Positions 50,969 through 60,775 of a DNA stretch of 64,000 nt are shown here, one piece after another (position 1 is the first letter of the stretch; each line of letters begins with the position of its first letter). Source of the DNA: Rhodospirillales bacterium (GTDB taxonomy: Bacteria > Pseudomonadota > Alphaproteobacteria > Rhodospirillales > Defluviicoccaceae). Where the stretch lies: positions 62,001 through 126,000 of the forward strand of contig JADJXQ010000008.1 of NCBI GenBank assembly GCA_016710335.1, given 5' to 3'. The position numbers and the translations under genes are program-made. The notes under the pieces are model-generated. The model was not told the DNA's origin. It made no database searches and saw only the letters and a list, made by a program, of their open reading frames with translations.

Positions 50969-53089
50969 ATGGCTGACGGAACAGGAGTGCCGGCGGCAGC
51001 GCCAGGGTTCGGCGGCGATATGCGGGGGCGCGTCGCTAGCGCGCTCAGACGCGGCGACATCGCGCTCGCCCTCGGCGTGGTGTCGATGCTGGTGGTCCTG
51101 ATCCTGCCGATGCCGCGCTGGCTACTGGACGTCAGCCTGGCGTTCTCCGTGACCTTTTCGGTGCTGGTCTTGATGACAGCGCTGTTCATCGAAAAGCCGC
51201 TCGACTTCAACGCGTTTCCCACCGTGCTGCTGTTGTCGACGATGGTGCGCCTCGCCCTAAACCTGGCGTCGACCCGGCTCATCCTCGCCCACGGCCACGA
51301 AGGCACGAGCGCCGCCGGCGAGGTCATCGAAGCGTTCGGCGGCTTCGTCATGGGCGGCAACTTCGTGATCGGGATCATCGTCTTTACGATCCTAGTCATC
51401 GTCAACTTCGTGGTGATTACGAAAGGCTCTGGCCGCATCGCCGAGGTCGCGGCGCGCTTCACGTTGGACGCTATGCCCGGCAAGCAGATGGCGGTCGACG
51501 CCGACCTTTCCGCAGGCCTCATCAACGAGGATGAGGCCCGCGCCCGGCGCCGCACCCTGGAAGAAGAAAGCAGCTTCTATGGCGCCATGGACGGCGCCGC
51601 CAAGTTCGTCCGCGGTGACGCCGTGGCGGGGCTTTTGATCACCGTCATCAACGTAGTCGGCGGCATGTTCATCGGCGTCGCCCAACAAGGCCTCAGCTTC
51701 ACCGCCGCCGCCGATACGTTCACCCGCCTCACCGTCGGCGACGGCCTGGTGTCGCAGATCCCGGCTCTGATCGTCTCGGTCGCAGCCGGCATGGTGGTGA
51801 CCAAGGCCGGCGTCAGCGAGCACACCGATAAGGCCCTGTTTCGCCAGCTCGGCGGCGATCCCAAGGCTCTCGGCATGAGTTCGTTCCTGCTCGGCGCGCT
51901 GGCGCTACTGCCCGGCATTCCGATGCTGCCGTTCGTGTTGTTGTCCGGGATCACCGGGGGGCTGGCGTTCTCGGTGTACAAGGGTCAAGGCCGCCGCGTC
52001 GCCGAGGACGAGGCGAGGGCGCAAGAGGCGGCCGACGCGATCCCGCCGGCGGAGGAGCCGATCACCGCCGCCCTTCACATGGATCACATCCGGCTCGAAC
52101 TTGGTTACGGTCTTCTGCCGCTGGTGGTGGAGGGTAACGACGGCCACCAGTTGACGCAGCAGATCAAGGCCTTGCGCCGGCAGCTGGCGACCGAGATCGG
52201 CTTCATCATGCCGAGCGTCCGCATCCAGGACAACATGCAGCTCGCCGCCGACTGCTACGTCATCCGGGTCAAGGAGATCGAGGCCGGACGCGCTGAATTG
52301 CGGCCGAACATGCTGATGGTGATGGACCCTCAAGGGAAGGACATCGCGCTGCCGGGCGAGAAGACCCGGGAGCCGACGTTCGGCCTGCCAGCGATGTGGA
52401 TCGAACCCCAGCATCGCGAGGACGCGACCTTCCGCGGGCTTACAGTGGTCGATCCCGCGACGGTGATCACCACCCACCTCACCGAGGTGGTCAAGGACAA
52501 CATGGCGGAGATGGTGTCGTTCGCGGCGACCCAGAAGCTGCTCGACGATCTCGACAAGCAGCATCAGAAGCTGGTCGCCGACCTCGTCCCCAACCGCATC
52601 TCGGTCGGCGCCATTCAGCGGGTGCTGCAGAACCTGCTCGCGGAACGGGTATCCATCCGCGACCTGCCGACGATCCTGGAGGGCATTTCCGAGGCGTGCG
52701 GTGCAAGCCGCAGCGTCACAGCCATTACCGAGCATGTTCGCACCCGCCTCGCCCGCCAGATCAGCGCCACGAATGCCAATGCGCACGGCTTCATTCCCAT
52801 CGTGGTCATGGGCCCCGACTGGGAGCAGGCGTTTGCAGAAGCTTTGGTCGGCTCCGGCGAGGACCGGCAACTGGCGATGGCGCCGAGCCGCCTGCAGGAG
52901 TTCATCGTCGCCGTTCGCAACGCCTACGACCGACTGGCGGCGCGGGACGAAACGCCTGTGCTGCTAACCAGCCCGAATGCCCGGCCGTTCGTCCGTTCGA
53001 TCCTGGAAAGGGCGCGGCCGGCCACCGTCGTCATGTCGCAGAACGAGGTGTTCACCAAGGCCCGCATCAAGACCGTCGGCCAGATCTGA
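50969..53089 (+). CDS. flhA: Flagellar export gate protein FlhA
   Basis: 706 residues; largest membrane component of the export gate. The N-terminal part has about eight membrane segments with the FHIPEP-like pattern (FPTVLLLSTMVRLALNLASTR) and a conserved loop (AARFTLDAMPGKQMAVDADL). The C-terminal cytoplasmic half binds chaperones and substrates. ATG chosen; a GTG lies six bases upstream. A TTAACCAT half-site at 50856-50863 in the 175-base gap before it could be a CtrA site (weak). Confidence 0.95.
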   Translation: MADGTGVPAAAPGFGGDMRGRVASALRRGDIALALGVVSMLVVLILPMPRWLLDVSLAFSVTFSVLVLMTALFIEKPLDFNAFPTVLLLSTMVRLALNLASTRLILAHGHEGTSAAGEVIEAFGGFVMGGNFVIGIIVFTILVIVNFVVITKGSGRIAEVAARFTLDAMPGKQMAVDADLSAGLINEDEARARRRTLEEESSFYGAMDGAAKFVRGDAVAGLLITVINVVGGMFIGVAQQGLSFTAAADTFTRLTVGDGLVSQIPALIVSVAAGMVVTKAGVSEHTDKALFRQLGGDPKALGMSSFLLGALALLPGIPMLPFVLLSGITGGLAFSVYKGQGRRVAEDEARAQEAADAIPPAEEPITAALHMDHIRLELGYGLLPLVVEGNDGHQLTQQIKALRRQLATEIGFIMPSVRIQDNMQLAADCYVIRVKEIEAGRAELRPNMLMVMDPQGKDIALPGEKTREPTFGLPAMWIEPQHREDATFRGLTVVDPATVITTHLTEVVKDNMAEMVSFAATQKLLDDLDKQHQKLVADLVPNRISVGAIQRVLQNLLAERVSIRDLPTILEGISEACGASRSVTAITEHVRTRLARQISATNANAHGFIPIVVMGPDWEQAFAEALVGSGEDRQLAMAPSRLQEFIVAVRNAYDRLAARDETPVLLTSPNARPFVRSILERARPATVVMSQNEVFTKARIKTVGQI

Positions 53090-53117
53090 GCCACGCCTGA
53101 GAGAGGACCATACCATC

Positions 53118-54131
53118 ATGCGGCCAAAGATTTTTTCAGCGCGGAGCGTCGCCGAAGCGATGGAACGAGTGCGTCGCGCTCTCGGCGACGACGCCATCAT
53201 CCTCTCGGTGGATGCGGATCCGGACGGCGGCGTCCGGGTGACCGCGGCGGCGGAGGAGCTTGCACCCGAGTCGATGCCCTTCGGCGGCGATCATGGCGAC
53301 GATGCGGCATCCGCCGGCGGCGCGGACATGGGCGCCGAGCTACGCCATGGCCTCGCCTACCACGGCGTTCCGAAAGCCTTGGCCGAACGCCTGGTGCGAA
53401 CCGCAGTGGCGTTCCGGAGCGAAGGGACGTTGCGGGCGCTGGCCGGCGCGTTCGACGCGATGTTCAGTTTCCGCCCGCTGTTGCGCGAGGCACGCGCCAA
53501 GCCCACCCTCCTGCTCGGCCCCCCCGGCGCTGGCAAGACGCTCGCCGTCGCGAAGCTGGCGTCGCGACTGACTCGCAGCGGCCGCCCGCCGACGGTCATC
53601 GCCACCGACGCCCGTCGGCCCGGCGGGGTCGCGCACATGGAGGCGTTGACCCGGATGCTGGGCATCGAACTCGCCACGGCGGAAACGCCGGACGACCTGC
53701 AGGCCGCCGTCACCGCCGCCGCGACCGCGCCGGTGCTGATTGACACGGCCGGCACCAACCCGTTCAACGGTCCTCAGATGGACCACCTGGAGGCCATCGT
53801 CAAAGCGAGCGGCGCCGATCCGGTTCTGGTGCTGCCGGCGGGCGGCGACGCCATGGAGTCGATCGACATCGGCTCCGCCTTCGCCTCGCTCGGCGCGCAC
53901 CGGCTGCTCGGCACCCGCCTCGACATGGCGCAGCGCATGGGCGGACTGCTGGCGGCGGCCTGTGCGTCTCGCATGGCGTTCGCCGAAGTCTCTACCGGGC
54001 CGCATGCCGGCGCCGGCCTCGCCACCCTCAGCCCCGCCGCCCTCGCCCGGCTGATCCTGCCCCATGCCGCCACGGTCGCCCCCGCCGATGCGGAGCGCGC
54101 GCACATCCCGCAGAAAGAGGCATCCGCATGA
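53118..54131 (+). CDS. flhF: Flagellar SRP-type GTPase FlhF
   Basis: 337 residues. N-terminal basic segment (KIFSARSVAEAMERVRRALGDDAIIL) then an SRP-type GTPase domain with G1 GPPGAGKT (about residue 137) and VLIDTAGTNPF (G3). FlhF helps set the site and number of flagella. Overlaps flhG by four bases; the pair usually acts together. The short form (337 versus about 400 residues) is common in alphaproteobacteria. Confidence 0.92.
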   Translation: MRPKIFSARSVAEAMERVRRALGDDAIILSVDADPDGGVRVTAAAEELAPESMPFGGDHGDDAASAGGADMGAELRHGLAYHGVPKALAERLVRTAVAFRSEGTLRALAGAFDAMFSFRPLLREARAKPTLLLGPPGAGKTLAVAKLASRLTRSGRPPTVIATDARRPGGVAHMEALTRMLGIELATAETPDDLQAAVTAAATAPVLIDTAGTNPFNGPQMDHLEAIVKASGADPVLVLPAGGDAMESIDIGSAFASLGAHRLLGTRLDMAQRMGGLLAAACASRMAFAEVSTGPHAGAGLATLSPAALARLILPHAATVAPADAERAHIPQKEASA

Positions 54132-54964
54132 CCGTTACGCCCCTGTCGACGCTGTTGGCGCGGCCCGAACACGCTTCGCGCGGACGCAACCTGATCGCCG
54201 TCGCCTCCGGCAAGGGCGGTGTCGGCAAGACCTGGCTGGCAATCACCCTCGCCCATGCCTTAGCCGATGCCGGTCAGCGGATTCTGCTGTTCGACGGCGA
54301 CCTCGGCCTCGCCAACGTCGATATCCAGTTGGGCCTGATGCCGAAGCACGACCTCGGCGGCGTTCTCGCCGGCCGCTTTCCCCTGAGCGAGGCGGTGGTC
54401 CGCTTTGAGGATGGGGGGTTCGACATCATCGCCGGCCGCTCCGGCTCGGGCCAGTTGGCGAACGTTCCGTCACAACGCCTGCAGATCCTGGCGGACGACC
54501 TGAGGTCGTTGGCGCACGACTATGATCACGTGATCGTCGATCTTGGCGCCGGTGTCGACCGCACCGTCCGCCAGCTTTCGCGCATGGCGCCGACGTGCGC
54601 CGTGGTAACCACCGACGAGCCGACCTCGCTCACCGACGCCTACGCCTTCGTAAAGGTCACCCATTTGGACAAGCCGGGCAGCGACATTCGCATCGTCGTC
54701 AACATGGCGAGTTCGCTGCGCGCCGGCGAGCGCACCTACAATACGCTCAACAAGGCGTGCGAAGGCTTTCTGAAGATTTCGCCACCCCTGCTCGGCGTGG
54801 TGCGCCGCGACTCATCGGTCCGCGACGCAATCCGCGGCCAGACATCGATCCTGACCCGCTGCCCGTCCTCCGAGAGCGCCATCGACGTGCACGCCATCGC
54901 TGCACGCCTGACCGGCGGCGACGGTGCGGACGTCTTCCCTGCGCTCCGCGGGACGAACCGATGA
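54128..54964 (+). CDS. flhG: MinD-like flagellar number ATPase FlhG
   Basis: 278 residues. Deviant Walker A ASGKGGVGKT (residues 22-31) and FDGDLGLANVDIQLGL motif mark a ParA/MinD-type ATPase. FlhG restrains FlhF and so limits flagellar number. It overlaps flhF. A short open frame of 32 codons begins in its stop codon but has no clear support. Confidence 0.92.
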   Translation: MTVTPLSTLLARPEHASRGRNLIAVASGKGGVGKTWLAITLAHALADAGQRILLFDGDLGLANVDIQLGLMPKHDLGGVLAGRFPLSEAVVRFEDGGFDIIAGRSGSGQLANVPSQRLQILADDLRSLAHDYDHVIVDLGAGVDRTVRQLSRMAPTCAVVTTDEPTSLTDAYAFVKVTHLDKPGSDIRIVVNMASSLRAGERTYNTLNKACEGFLKISPPLLGVVRRDSSVRDAIRGQTSILTRCPSSESAIDVHAIAARLTGGDGADVFPALRGTNR

Positions 54965-55086
54965 GCAATCGGCAGCAACCGCTCCGCCGACGGCGGATAG
55001 GAACGCCGGCGCTATCGGCCGAGCGCTGCCGGAGCCGAATGAGAATGGGGTCGCGCTGATCGCCTGCAGGCGGCTACGCGTGGCGC

Positions 55087-55512
55087 TCAGCCTTCGGCAC
55101 GCCGCAGATGGCCGTTAACGCCAATTTCATCGAGGGCCGCTTGTTCGGCCCGCGCCGCGGCGGTGGCGCGCTGGCGGTCGCGGCGTTCCTGAGCGGTTTG
55201 CAGGGTGCAAAGCTCCCGATAGGCGGATGAAAGCCCGTCGCGGGCGGCGTAGATACGGCCCTCGATCACGGCGATGTCGCCGGAGAGGCGTTCCCTGCGG
55301 GCCACAGCTTCACACACGAACGCTCCGTAGGCCAGACCAGCGAGCACCGGATCCGACCGGGCTGCGAGGCGCTCCTGGGCGAGACGATGATCGAGCGCGA
55401 CGCGGTGCGCTTCCAGATCCTCGCTGCGCCTGAGGAGATTGGCGAGGTGGCGTTGCCGCTCATCGACACGCGACTTGGCGAGGCGGATCAGGCTGTGCAG
55501 GTCATGGGCCAT
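55087..55512 (-). CDS. fliJ: Export chaperone FliJ
   Basis: 141 residues, almost entirely a long two-stranded coiled coil (LIRLAKSRVDERQRHLANLLRRSEDLEAHR). FliJ couples the FliI ATPase to FlhA during protein export. The family has weak sequence conservation; the call rests on size, coiled-coil form and its place 31 bases after fliI on the same strand. Confidence 0.85.
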   Translation of the reverse strand: MAHDLHSLIRLAKSRVDERQRHLANLLRRSEDLEAHRVALDHRLAQERLAARSDPVLAGLAYGAFVCEAVARRERLSGDIAVIEGRIYAARDGLSSAYRELCTLQTAQERRDRQRATAAARAEQAALDEIGVNGHLRRAEG

Positions 55513-55543
55513 CGTCGGTCCCGCTCCGGGTTCAGCGTTTCGC

Positions 55544-56875
55544 TCAGGTGTGGACGGGCATGCCGAGGAGGGTCGCCAGCGAGGCGTAGCCGTCGGCGAG
55601 GCTGGTGCGCTCTTCCTTGGCCTGGCGCAGGAAGTCCTCGATGCCCGGGATGTGGATAACGGCCTCGTCCACTTGGGCGTCGCTGCCTTTGCGGTAGGCT
55701 CCGAGGCGGATCAGTTCGGCCATGTCCTCGTAGGTCGCCATCAGCCGCCGCGCCCGTTGAATGACGGCGTTCTCCGCTTCGCTGTTGCAGCCCGGCAGGG
55801 TGCGCGAGACGCTGCGCAGCACATTGATCGCCGGAAAACGGCCGCGTTCGGCGATGGCACGATCCAGAACGATGTGGCCGTCGAGGATGCCGCGGACGGC
55901 GTCGGCGATCGGCTCGTTATGGTCGTCGCCTTCGACGAGAACTGTGAACAGGCCGGTGATGCTGCCCTGCCCTTCGCCGCCGGGGCCGGCCCGCTCCAAA
56001 AGCCGCGGCAGTTCGGCGAACACCGACGGCGGATAGCCCTTGGTGGTCGGCGGCTCGCCGGCGGAGAGGCCGATCTCGCGCTGGGCCATGGCGAAGCGGG
56101 TGACGCTGTCCATCAGGCACAACACGTCGCACTGCCGGTCCCGGAAGAACTCGGCGACGGCCATCGTCGTGTACGCCGCCTGGCGTCGCACCAGCGGGGG
56201 TTCGTCCGAGGTGGCGACCACGACGACGCTTCGCGCCATGCCGTCCGCGCCGAGGTCGTCCTCGATGAACTCCCGCGCCTCGCGGCCGCGCTCGCCGATC
56301 AGGCCGATGACGCTGACCTCGGCCTCCGTGTGGCGCGCCATCATCGACAGCACCGTCGACTTGCCGACGCCTGAGCCGGAGAAGATGCCCATGCGCTGGC
56401 CGCGGCAGCAGGTGAGGAAGGTGTTGATGGCGCGGACGCCGAGATCGATCTTGCCGCCGACGCGACGCCGCGCGTGGGCCGCCGGCGGCGACGCTTGCAC
56501 GGCGTAGGGCTGGGAGCCGAGAGGCAACGGGCCCTTGCCATCGACCGGGCGGCCGAAGGCGTCGATGGTGCGTCCGAGCCAGCCGGGGTGCGGGTAGATC
56601 ACCGGCCCCGAAGTCGCCATTTCGACGCGACAGCCGAGACCGATGCCGGCCAGCGCCGCAAACGGCATGACCAGCGCCCGCCCGCTGCGGAACCCGATCA
56701 CCTCGGCGTGCACGGGGCGGCCGTGGCGCGCCACCACGCGGCAGTGGTCGCCGATGGAGAGGCACCCATCGAGGCCCTCGACCTCGACCAGCAGCCCGAC
56801 GACGGCAGCGACCTTCCCGCAAACGGTGTGCTCGGGAAGCCGCTCTATCTGTTGCACGATGCTGTCGATCAACAT
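55544..56875 (-). CDS. fliI: Flagellar export ATPase FliI
   Basis: 443 residues, F1-beta-like ATPase that energises type III flagellar export. Walker A FSGSGVGKST (about residue 165) and LCLMDSVTRFAMAQREIGL (Walker B region) are strongly conserved, as is GEPPTTKGYPPSVFAELP. fliJ follows. Divergent from ctrA over 193 bases. Confidence 0.96.
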   Translation of the reverse strand: MLIDSIVQQIERLPEHTVCGKVAAVVGLLVEVEGLDGCLSIGDHCRVVARHGRPVHAEVIGFRSGRALVMPFAALAGIGLGCRVEMATSGPVIYPHPGWLGRTIDAFGRPVDGKGPLPLGSQPYAVQASPPAAHARRRVGGKIDLGVRAINTFLTCCRGQRMGIFSGSGVGKSTVLSMMARHTEAEVSVIGLIGERGREAREFIEDDLGADGMARSVVVVATSDEPPLVRRQAAYTTMAVAEFFRDRQCDVLCLMDSVTRFAMAQREIGLSAGEPPTTKGYPPSVFAELPRLLERAGPGGEGQGSITGLFTVLVEGDDHNEPIADAVRGILDGHIVLDRAIAERGRFPAINVLRSVSRTLPGCNSEAENAVIQRARRLMATYEDMAELIRLGAYRKGSDAQVDEAVIHIPGIEDFLRQAKEERTSLADGYASLATLLGMPVHT

Positions 56876-57035
56876 GCCGTGGTTCGCTTCCCTGCGGACT
56901 TCGTATGTATGTCAGCGCCTTACGGACGATTGGCAGCGCCAGTCGACGTCCATGTAACTCTCATAAGGTGTATTTTTCGTTAGCAAACACTTTTGGCTTG
57001 CACTCCAAACGGGGGTTTAGTACAACCTCTCATGG

Positions 57036-57050
57036 TTAATGAACACTAAG
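57036..57050 (+). promoter_or_regulatory. Candidate CtrA box upstream of ctrA
   Basis: TTAA-N7-TAAG, close to the CtrA recognition pattern TTAA-N7-TTAA, 19 bases before the ctrA start. A site this close to the start could serve autoregulation, as known in Caulobacter, where ctrA has several promoters. The 193-base fliI-ctrA gap contains no gene. Confidence 0.5.
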
Positions 57051-57068
57051 TACCCGTGGAGATAGCAA

Positions 57069-57782
<714 letters not shown>

Positions 57783-57825
57783 GCCGGCCGATGGCGCGCC
57801 GGCAGACTGGAGGTTGTCGGGAAAA

Positions 57826-58581
57826 TCACTGGGGCGGGGAGGCCGGCGACCGCAGTTGGGCCGCGTCCTCCAGCGCCGCCAGGCAGCCGACCGCGTACGT
57901 AAACCTGCCGGCTATGGCTTCCGGGCTTTCGCGCTCACGGCCGTCCGGCCGGGCCGCGGGCTCCACCGTCTCAACGCTTACCCCGGCCTCGGCAAGGAAA
58001 TCCACCAGCGTGAAGGTGTCGACGGCGATCCCGATGGTGTTCTCTTTGACCGCCTTGGCGACCATCATCCCTACCAGCGCCCCCTGCGCATCGACCAGAG
58101 GGCTGCCGCTGTCGCCGACGATGATCGGGCGCTCCGCCCGCACCACCAGCTTGTCGCCAAGGTTTTCGGCGTATCCTGCGAAGCGCGCGTGCACGACGCG
58201 AAGCTGGTCGTCCCCGGCGCGGCGCCGCACCATGGTCAGCGGCCCCCGCAATGACGCCGATGGCCGCATCGGGAAATACGCGAAGGCGGGATTTCCGCGC
58301 TTCGCACGCAACAGCGACACGTCCAGTTTGCGCGACGACGCGACCCGTTCCAACGGCAGCCGCCCCTCCTCCGTCTCCACGTAAGGCGCCGGGCATTTCC
58401 GAACGGCGTGGTCGGCAGACAGAAAGTCGCCGTCGGCGCTGACGAAGAACCCCGACGCCGCGGCCGGCTCTGCGGCCAACATGACCGCCAGCGCCAGCGC
58501 CACCCGCGCCACGCCACCCCCCCGGGTGCGACGCCCGCCCCGGCACCGCCACGCGGACAGCACCCTCGCCGTCATAAGCAT
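57826..58581 (-). CDS. Exported trypsin-like serine protease
   Basis: 251 residues. A signal peptide with Arg-rich n-region (starts MLMTARVLSAWRCRGG; hydrophobic VALALAVMLAAEPAAA) is followed by a chymotrypsin-fold protease. The likely triad is His in SADHAV, Asp in KLDVSLL and Ser in GDSGSPLV. No PDZ domain is present, so it is not a DegP type. It may act in the periplasm or outside the cell; substrate unknown. Convergent with ctrA. Confidence 0.8.
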   Translation of the reverse strand: MLMTARVLSAWRCRGGRRTRGGGVARVALALAVMLAAEPAAASGFFVSADGDFLSADHAVRKCPAPYVETEEGRLPLERVASSRKLDVSLLRAKRGNPAFAYFPMRPSASLRGPLTMVRRRAGDDQLRVVHARFAGYAENLGDKLVVRAERPIIVGDSGSPLVDAQGALVGMMVAKAVKENTIGIAVDTFTLVDFLAEAGVSVETVEPAARPDGRERESPEAIAGRFTYAVGCLAALEDAAQLRSPASPPQ

Positions 58582-58663
58582 TGCTGTTCCCTCGCCCACG
58601 CTGAATTGTAGCGCCCGCCCGCGGACGCGCAAGCCGCCCGCAGCGCTCCCCTCGCCCGTTTGC

Positions 58664-59758
58664 TCACGCGATCGTGAAGCCGGGAGGCACCGGAAGATCC
58701 GCATGGGCGATGACCAAAGCTTTGAACAGCGACCCCATCGCGTCGGGATGCACGAGGCGGTGCAGTGCCGCCGCCACGTCCCGACGCTGCTCGGGTGTCG
58801 CCGACGCCGCCAGGGCTCGGGCCCTGCTCTCGATGCCGAGGCGTTGCAGGAACGCGCCTTGATCCACCGGGCCATGGATGCGCGCGCCGGCGGCGCCGGC
58901 CGCCGTTGCCAGCGCCGCGAAATCCACATGCGCCGTCAGATCCGCCTCGCCGGGCCGCTCGAGCACGTCATGGAAGGCGTGGCGGCGCACGGCCTGCAGG
59001 GTGTCGCCGGGGGCGGATGCCGGGTGGCCATAATCGATGATCAGGGCGGCGCCGCCGCACACGGCGACGCGGACGCCGACCTCGGCGGCGAGCGCAGAGC
59101 GGGCGGGGGAGAGCTCTACGATCTGCCCGGGAGCAGCCGCCGCCAGCGCCGGCGGTAACGGCGGCGGGGACGCGACGTTCTCGATGAATGCCAGTTCCCG
59201 GCCGGAGGCATCGAGCCCGACCCGCCGTTCGAACCAGCCCTCGGCGCGGCGCACATACTGGCAGATGGGCAGGGCGTCGAACAGTTCGTTTGCGACAATC
59301 AGGATGGGACCGTCAGGAACCGAAGCGAAGCTCTCGTGCCAACAGCACCGGCGCTCGGGCACGCTGTGGCTCAGCGCCTTCCGCTGCGTAGCTCTCAGAG
59401 CCGGACTCGTTTCAACCAGATGCACGCGGGCGGCGGCCGCGAACGCCGGCGTGGTGCGCATCGCGGCGCGCAGCGCGTCGACCATCAGGGTGCCGCGGCC
59501 CGGCCCGATTTCGCAGACAATCACTTCGGCCGGCGCGCCCATGCTCTGCCACACCAGCGCGCAACATATCCCGATCAGTTCGCCGAACATCTGCGACACC
59601 TCGGGGGCGGTGATGAAATCGCCCTGGCGGCCGAAGACATCGCCGCGCCGGTAATAGCCGTGGCGGGGATGAAAGAGTGCCAGCTCCATGTATTCGGCGA
59701 TGGTGATCGGCCCGCGGTCCCGGATGCGGCGGCGGATCAGGCCGGGAAGCGGCGTCAC
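58664..59758 (-). CDS. MidA/NDUFAF7-family SAM-dependent methyltransferase
   Basis: 364 residues, GTG start overlapping the lgt stop (GTGA). The family N-terminus (PITIAEYMELALFHPRHGYYRRGD) and DFITAPEVSQMFGELIG are diagnostic, followed by the SAM motif IVCEIGPGRGTLM. Mitochondrial NDUFAF7 methylates an arginine in complex I; the bacterial role is not established. Adjacent to lgt in many alphaproteobacteria. Confidence 0.9.
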   Translation of the reverse strand: MTPLPGLIRRRIRDRGPITIAEYMELALFHPRHGYYRRGDVFGRQGDFITAPEVSQMFGELIGICCALVWQSMGAPAEVIVCEIGPGRGTLMVDALRAAMRTTPAFAAAARVHLVETSPALRATQRKALSHSVPERRCCWHESFASVPDGPILIVANELFDALPICQYVRRAEGWFERRVGLDASGRELAFIENVASPPPLPPALAAAAPGQIVELSPARSALAAEVGVRVAVCGGAALIIDYGHPASAPGDTLQAVRRHAFHDVLERPGEADLTAHVDFAALATAAGAAGARIHGPVDQGAFLQRLGIESRARALAASATPEQRRDVAAALHRLVHPDAMGSLFKALVIAHADLPVPPGFTIA

Positions 59759-60639
59759 TGCGCGCCCTGCCGCCGCTCCTTTGCCGGCGCCGCGTCTTCC
59801 GGCGGCGCCGGTTGCGCCCGGGCGCGGATGATCAGATAGAGCCCGAACAGCACCATCGGCACGCTGAACCATTGGCCGGTGGTGGTGCCGGCAAGGAGGA
59901 AGCCGACACCAGGGTCGGCGTCCCGAAACATTTCCACGAAGGCGCGAAACACACCGTAGCCGATCAGGAACGTCCCCGACAACACGCCGAAGCGCCGCCG
60001 CACCGCTTCGCTGCGCCACAGCAGCAACAGGATCACCAGCAACGCCGCGCCCTCGAGGCCGGCCTCGTAGAGCTGGCTGGGATGGCGCGGCTCCGGCCCG
60101 CCGTGGGGGAACACCATCGCCCACGGCACGTCGGTCGCGCGTCCGTAGAGCTCGCCGTTGATGAAATTGGCGAGGCGGCCGAACAACAGGCCGACGGGCG
60201 TGACGCAGGCGAGCAGATCGGTGAACGCGAGGAACGGCAGCTTTCCGTGGCGGCAGAACAGCAAAGCGGCGATGATCACCCCGATCAGGCCGCCGTGGAA
60301 CGCCATTCCCCCCTGCCAGATCGCCAACATCGCCAGTGGATCGGCCCGGTACGGCCCGCCTTCGTAGAAGATCAGCGCAAACAGAACGAAGCCGATCCGG
60401 CCGCCGAGGATGATGCCGACCGTCGCCCAGACGATAAAGTCATCGAACGCGTGTGGCGGTACCGCCCGCGGCGGCGCCTTGGCTAGCCGGCGAACGATGC
60501 GCCAGCCGAGCAGGATGCTGACGATGTACGCCAATGCATACCAGCGGATGGCGATCGGCAGGACGAAGCTGCCGATCTCGATGGTTCCGAAGTCGACCGC
60601 TACGGGATCGATGATCGGATAGGGCAACACGGGCAGCAT
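59755..60639 (-). CDS. lgt: Prolipoprotein diacylglyceryl transferase Lgt
   Basis: 294 residues with seven membrane segments. First enzyme of lipoprotein maturation; moves diacylglycerol from phosphatidylglycerol to the lipobox Cys. Signature HGGLIG (residues about 109-114) and the GRLANFINGELYGR motif are present. Overlaps the MidA-like gene by four bases, so the two are translationally coupled. About 136 bases without a gene separate it from the HemY fusion. Confidence 0.95.
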   Translation of the reverse strand: MLPVLPYPIIDPVAVDFGTIEIGSFVLPIAIRWYALAYIVSILLGWRIVRRLAKAPPRAVPPHAFDDFIVWATVGIILGGRIGFVLFALIFYEGGPYRADPLAMLAIWQGGMAFHGGLIGVIIAALLFCRHGKLPFLAFTDLLACVTPVGLLFGRLANFINGELYGRATDVPWAMVFPHGGPEPRHPSQLYEAGLEGAALLVILLLLWRSEAVRRRFGVLSGTFLIGYGVFRAFVEMFRDADPGVGFLLAGTTTGQWFSVPMVLFGLYLIIRARAQPAPPEDAAPAKERRQGAQ

Positions 60640-60775
60640 CGGCGGGACCTCGGCGGAGGGGCGGCTTGGCTGACAACCATCCGCCCTCTCCTATCGGTAG
60701 CGGCCGTTGGAGTCCAGCCCGGTCCTGACGTCCTGACCCGACGTACGGGTTGCTGGTAGAACCGAGCGCGCGGCG

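Noticed and set aside
54961..55059. 32-codon frame starting in the flhG stop
   Set aside because: No ribosome-binding site beyond the overlap and no recognisable product; Arg-rich composition typical of out-of-frame GC-rich DNA.
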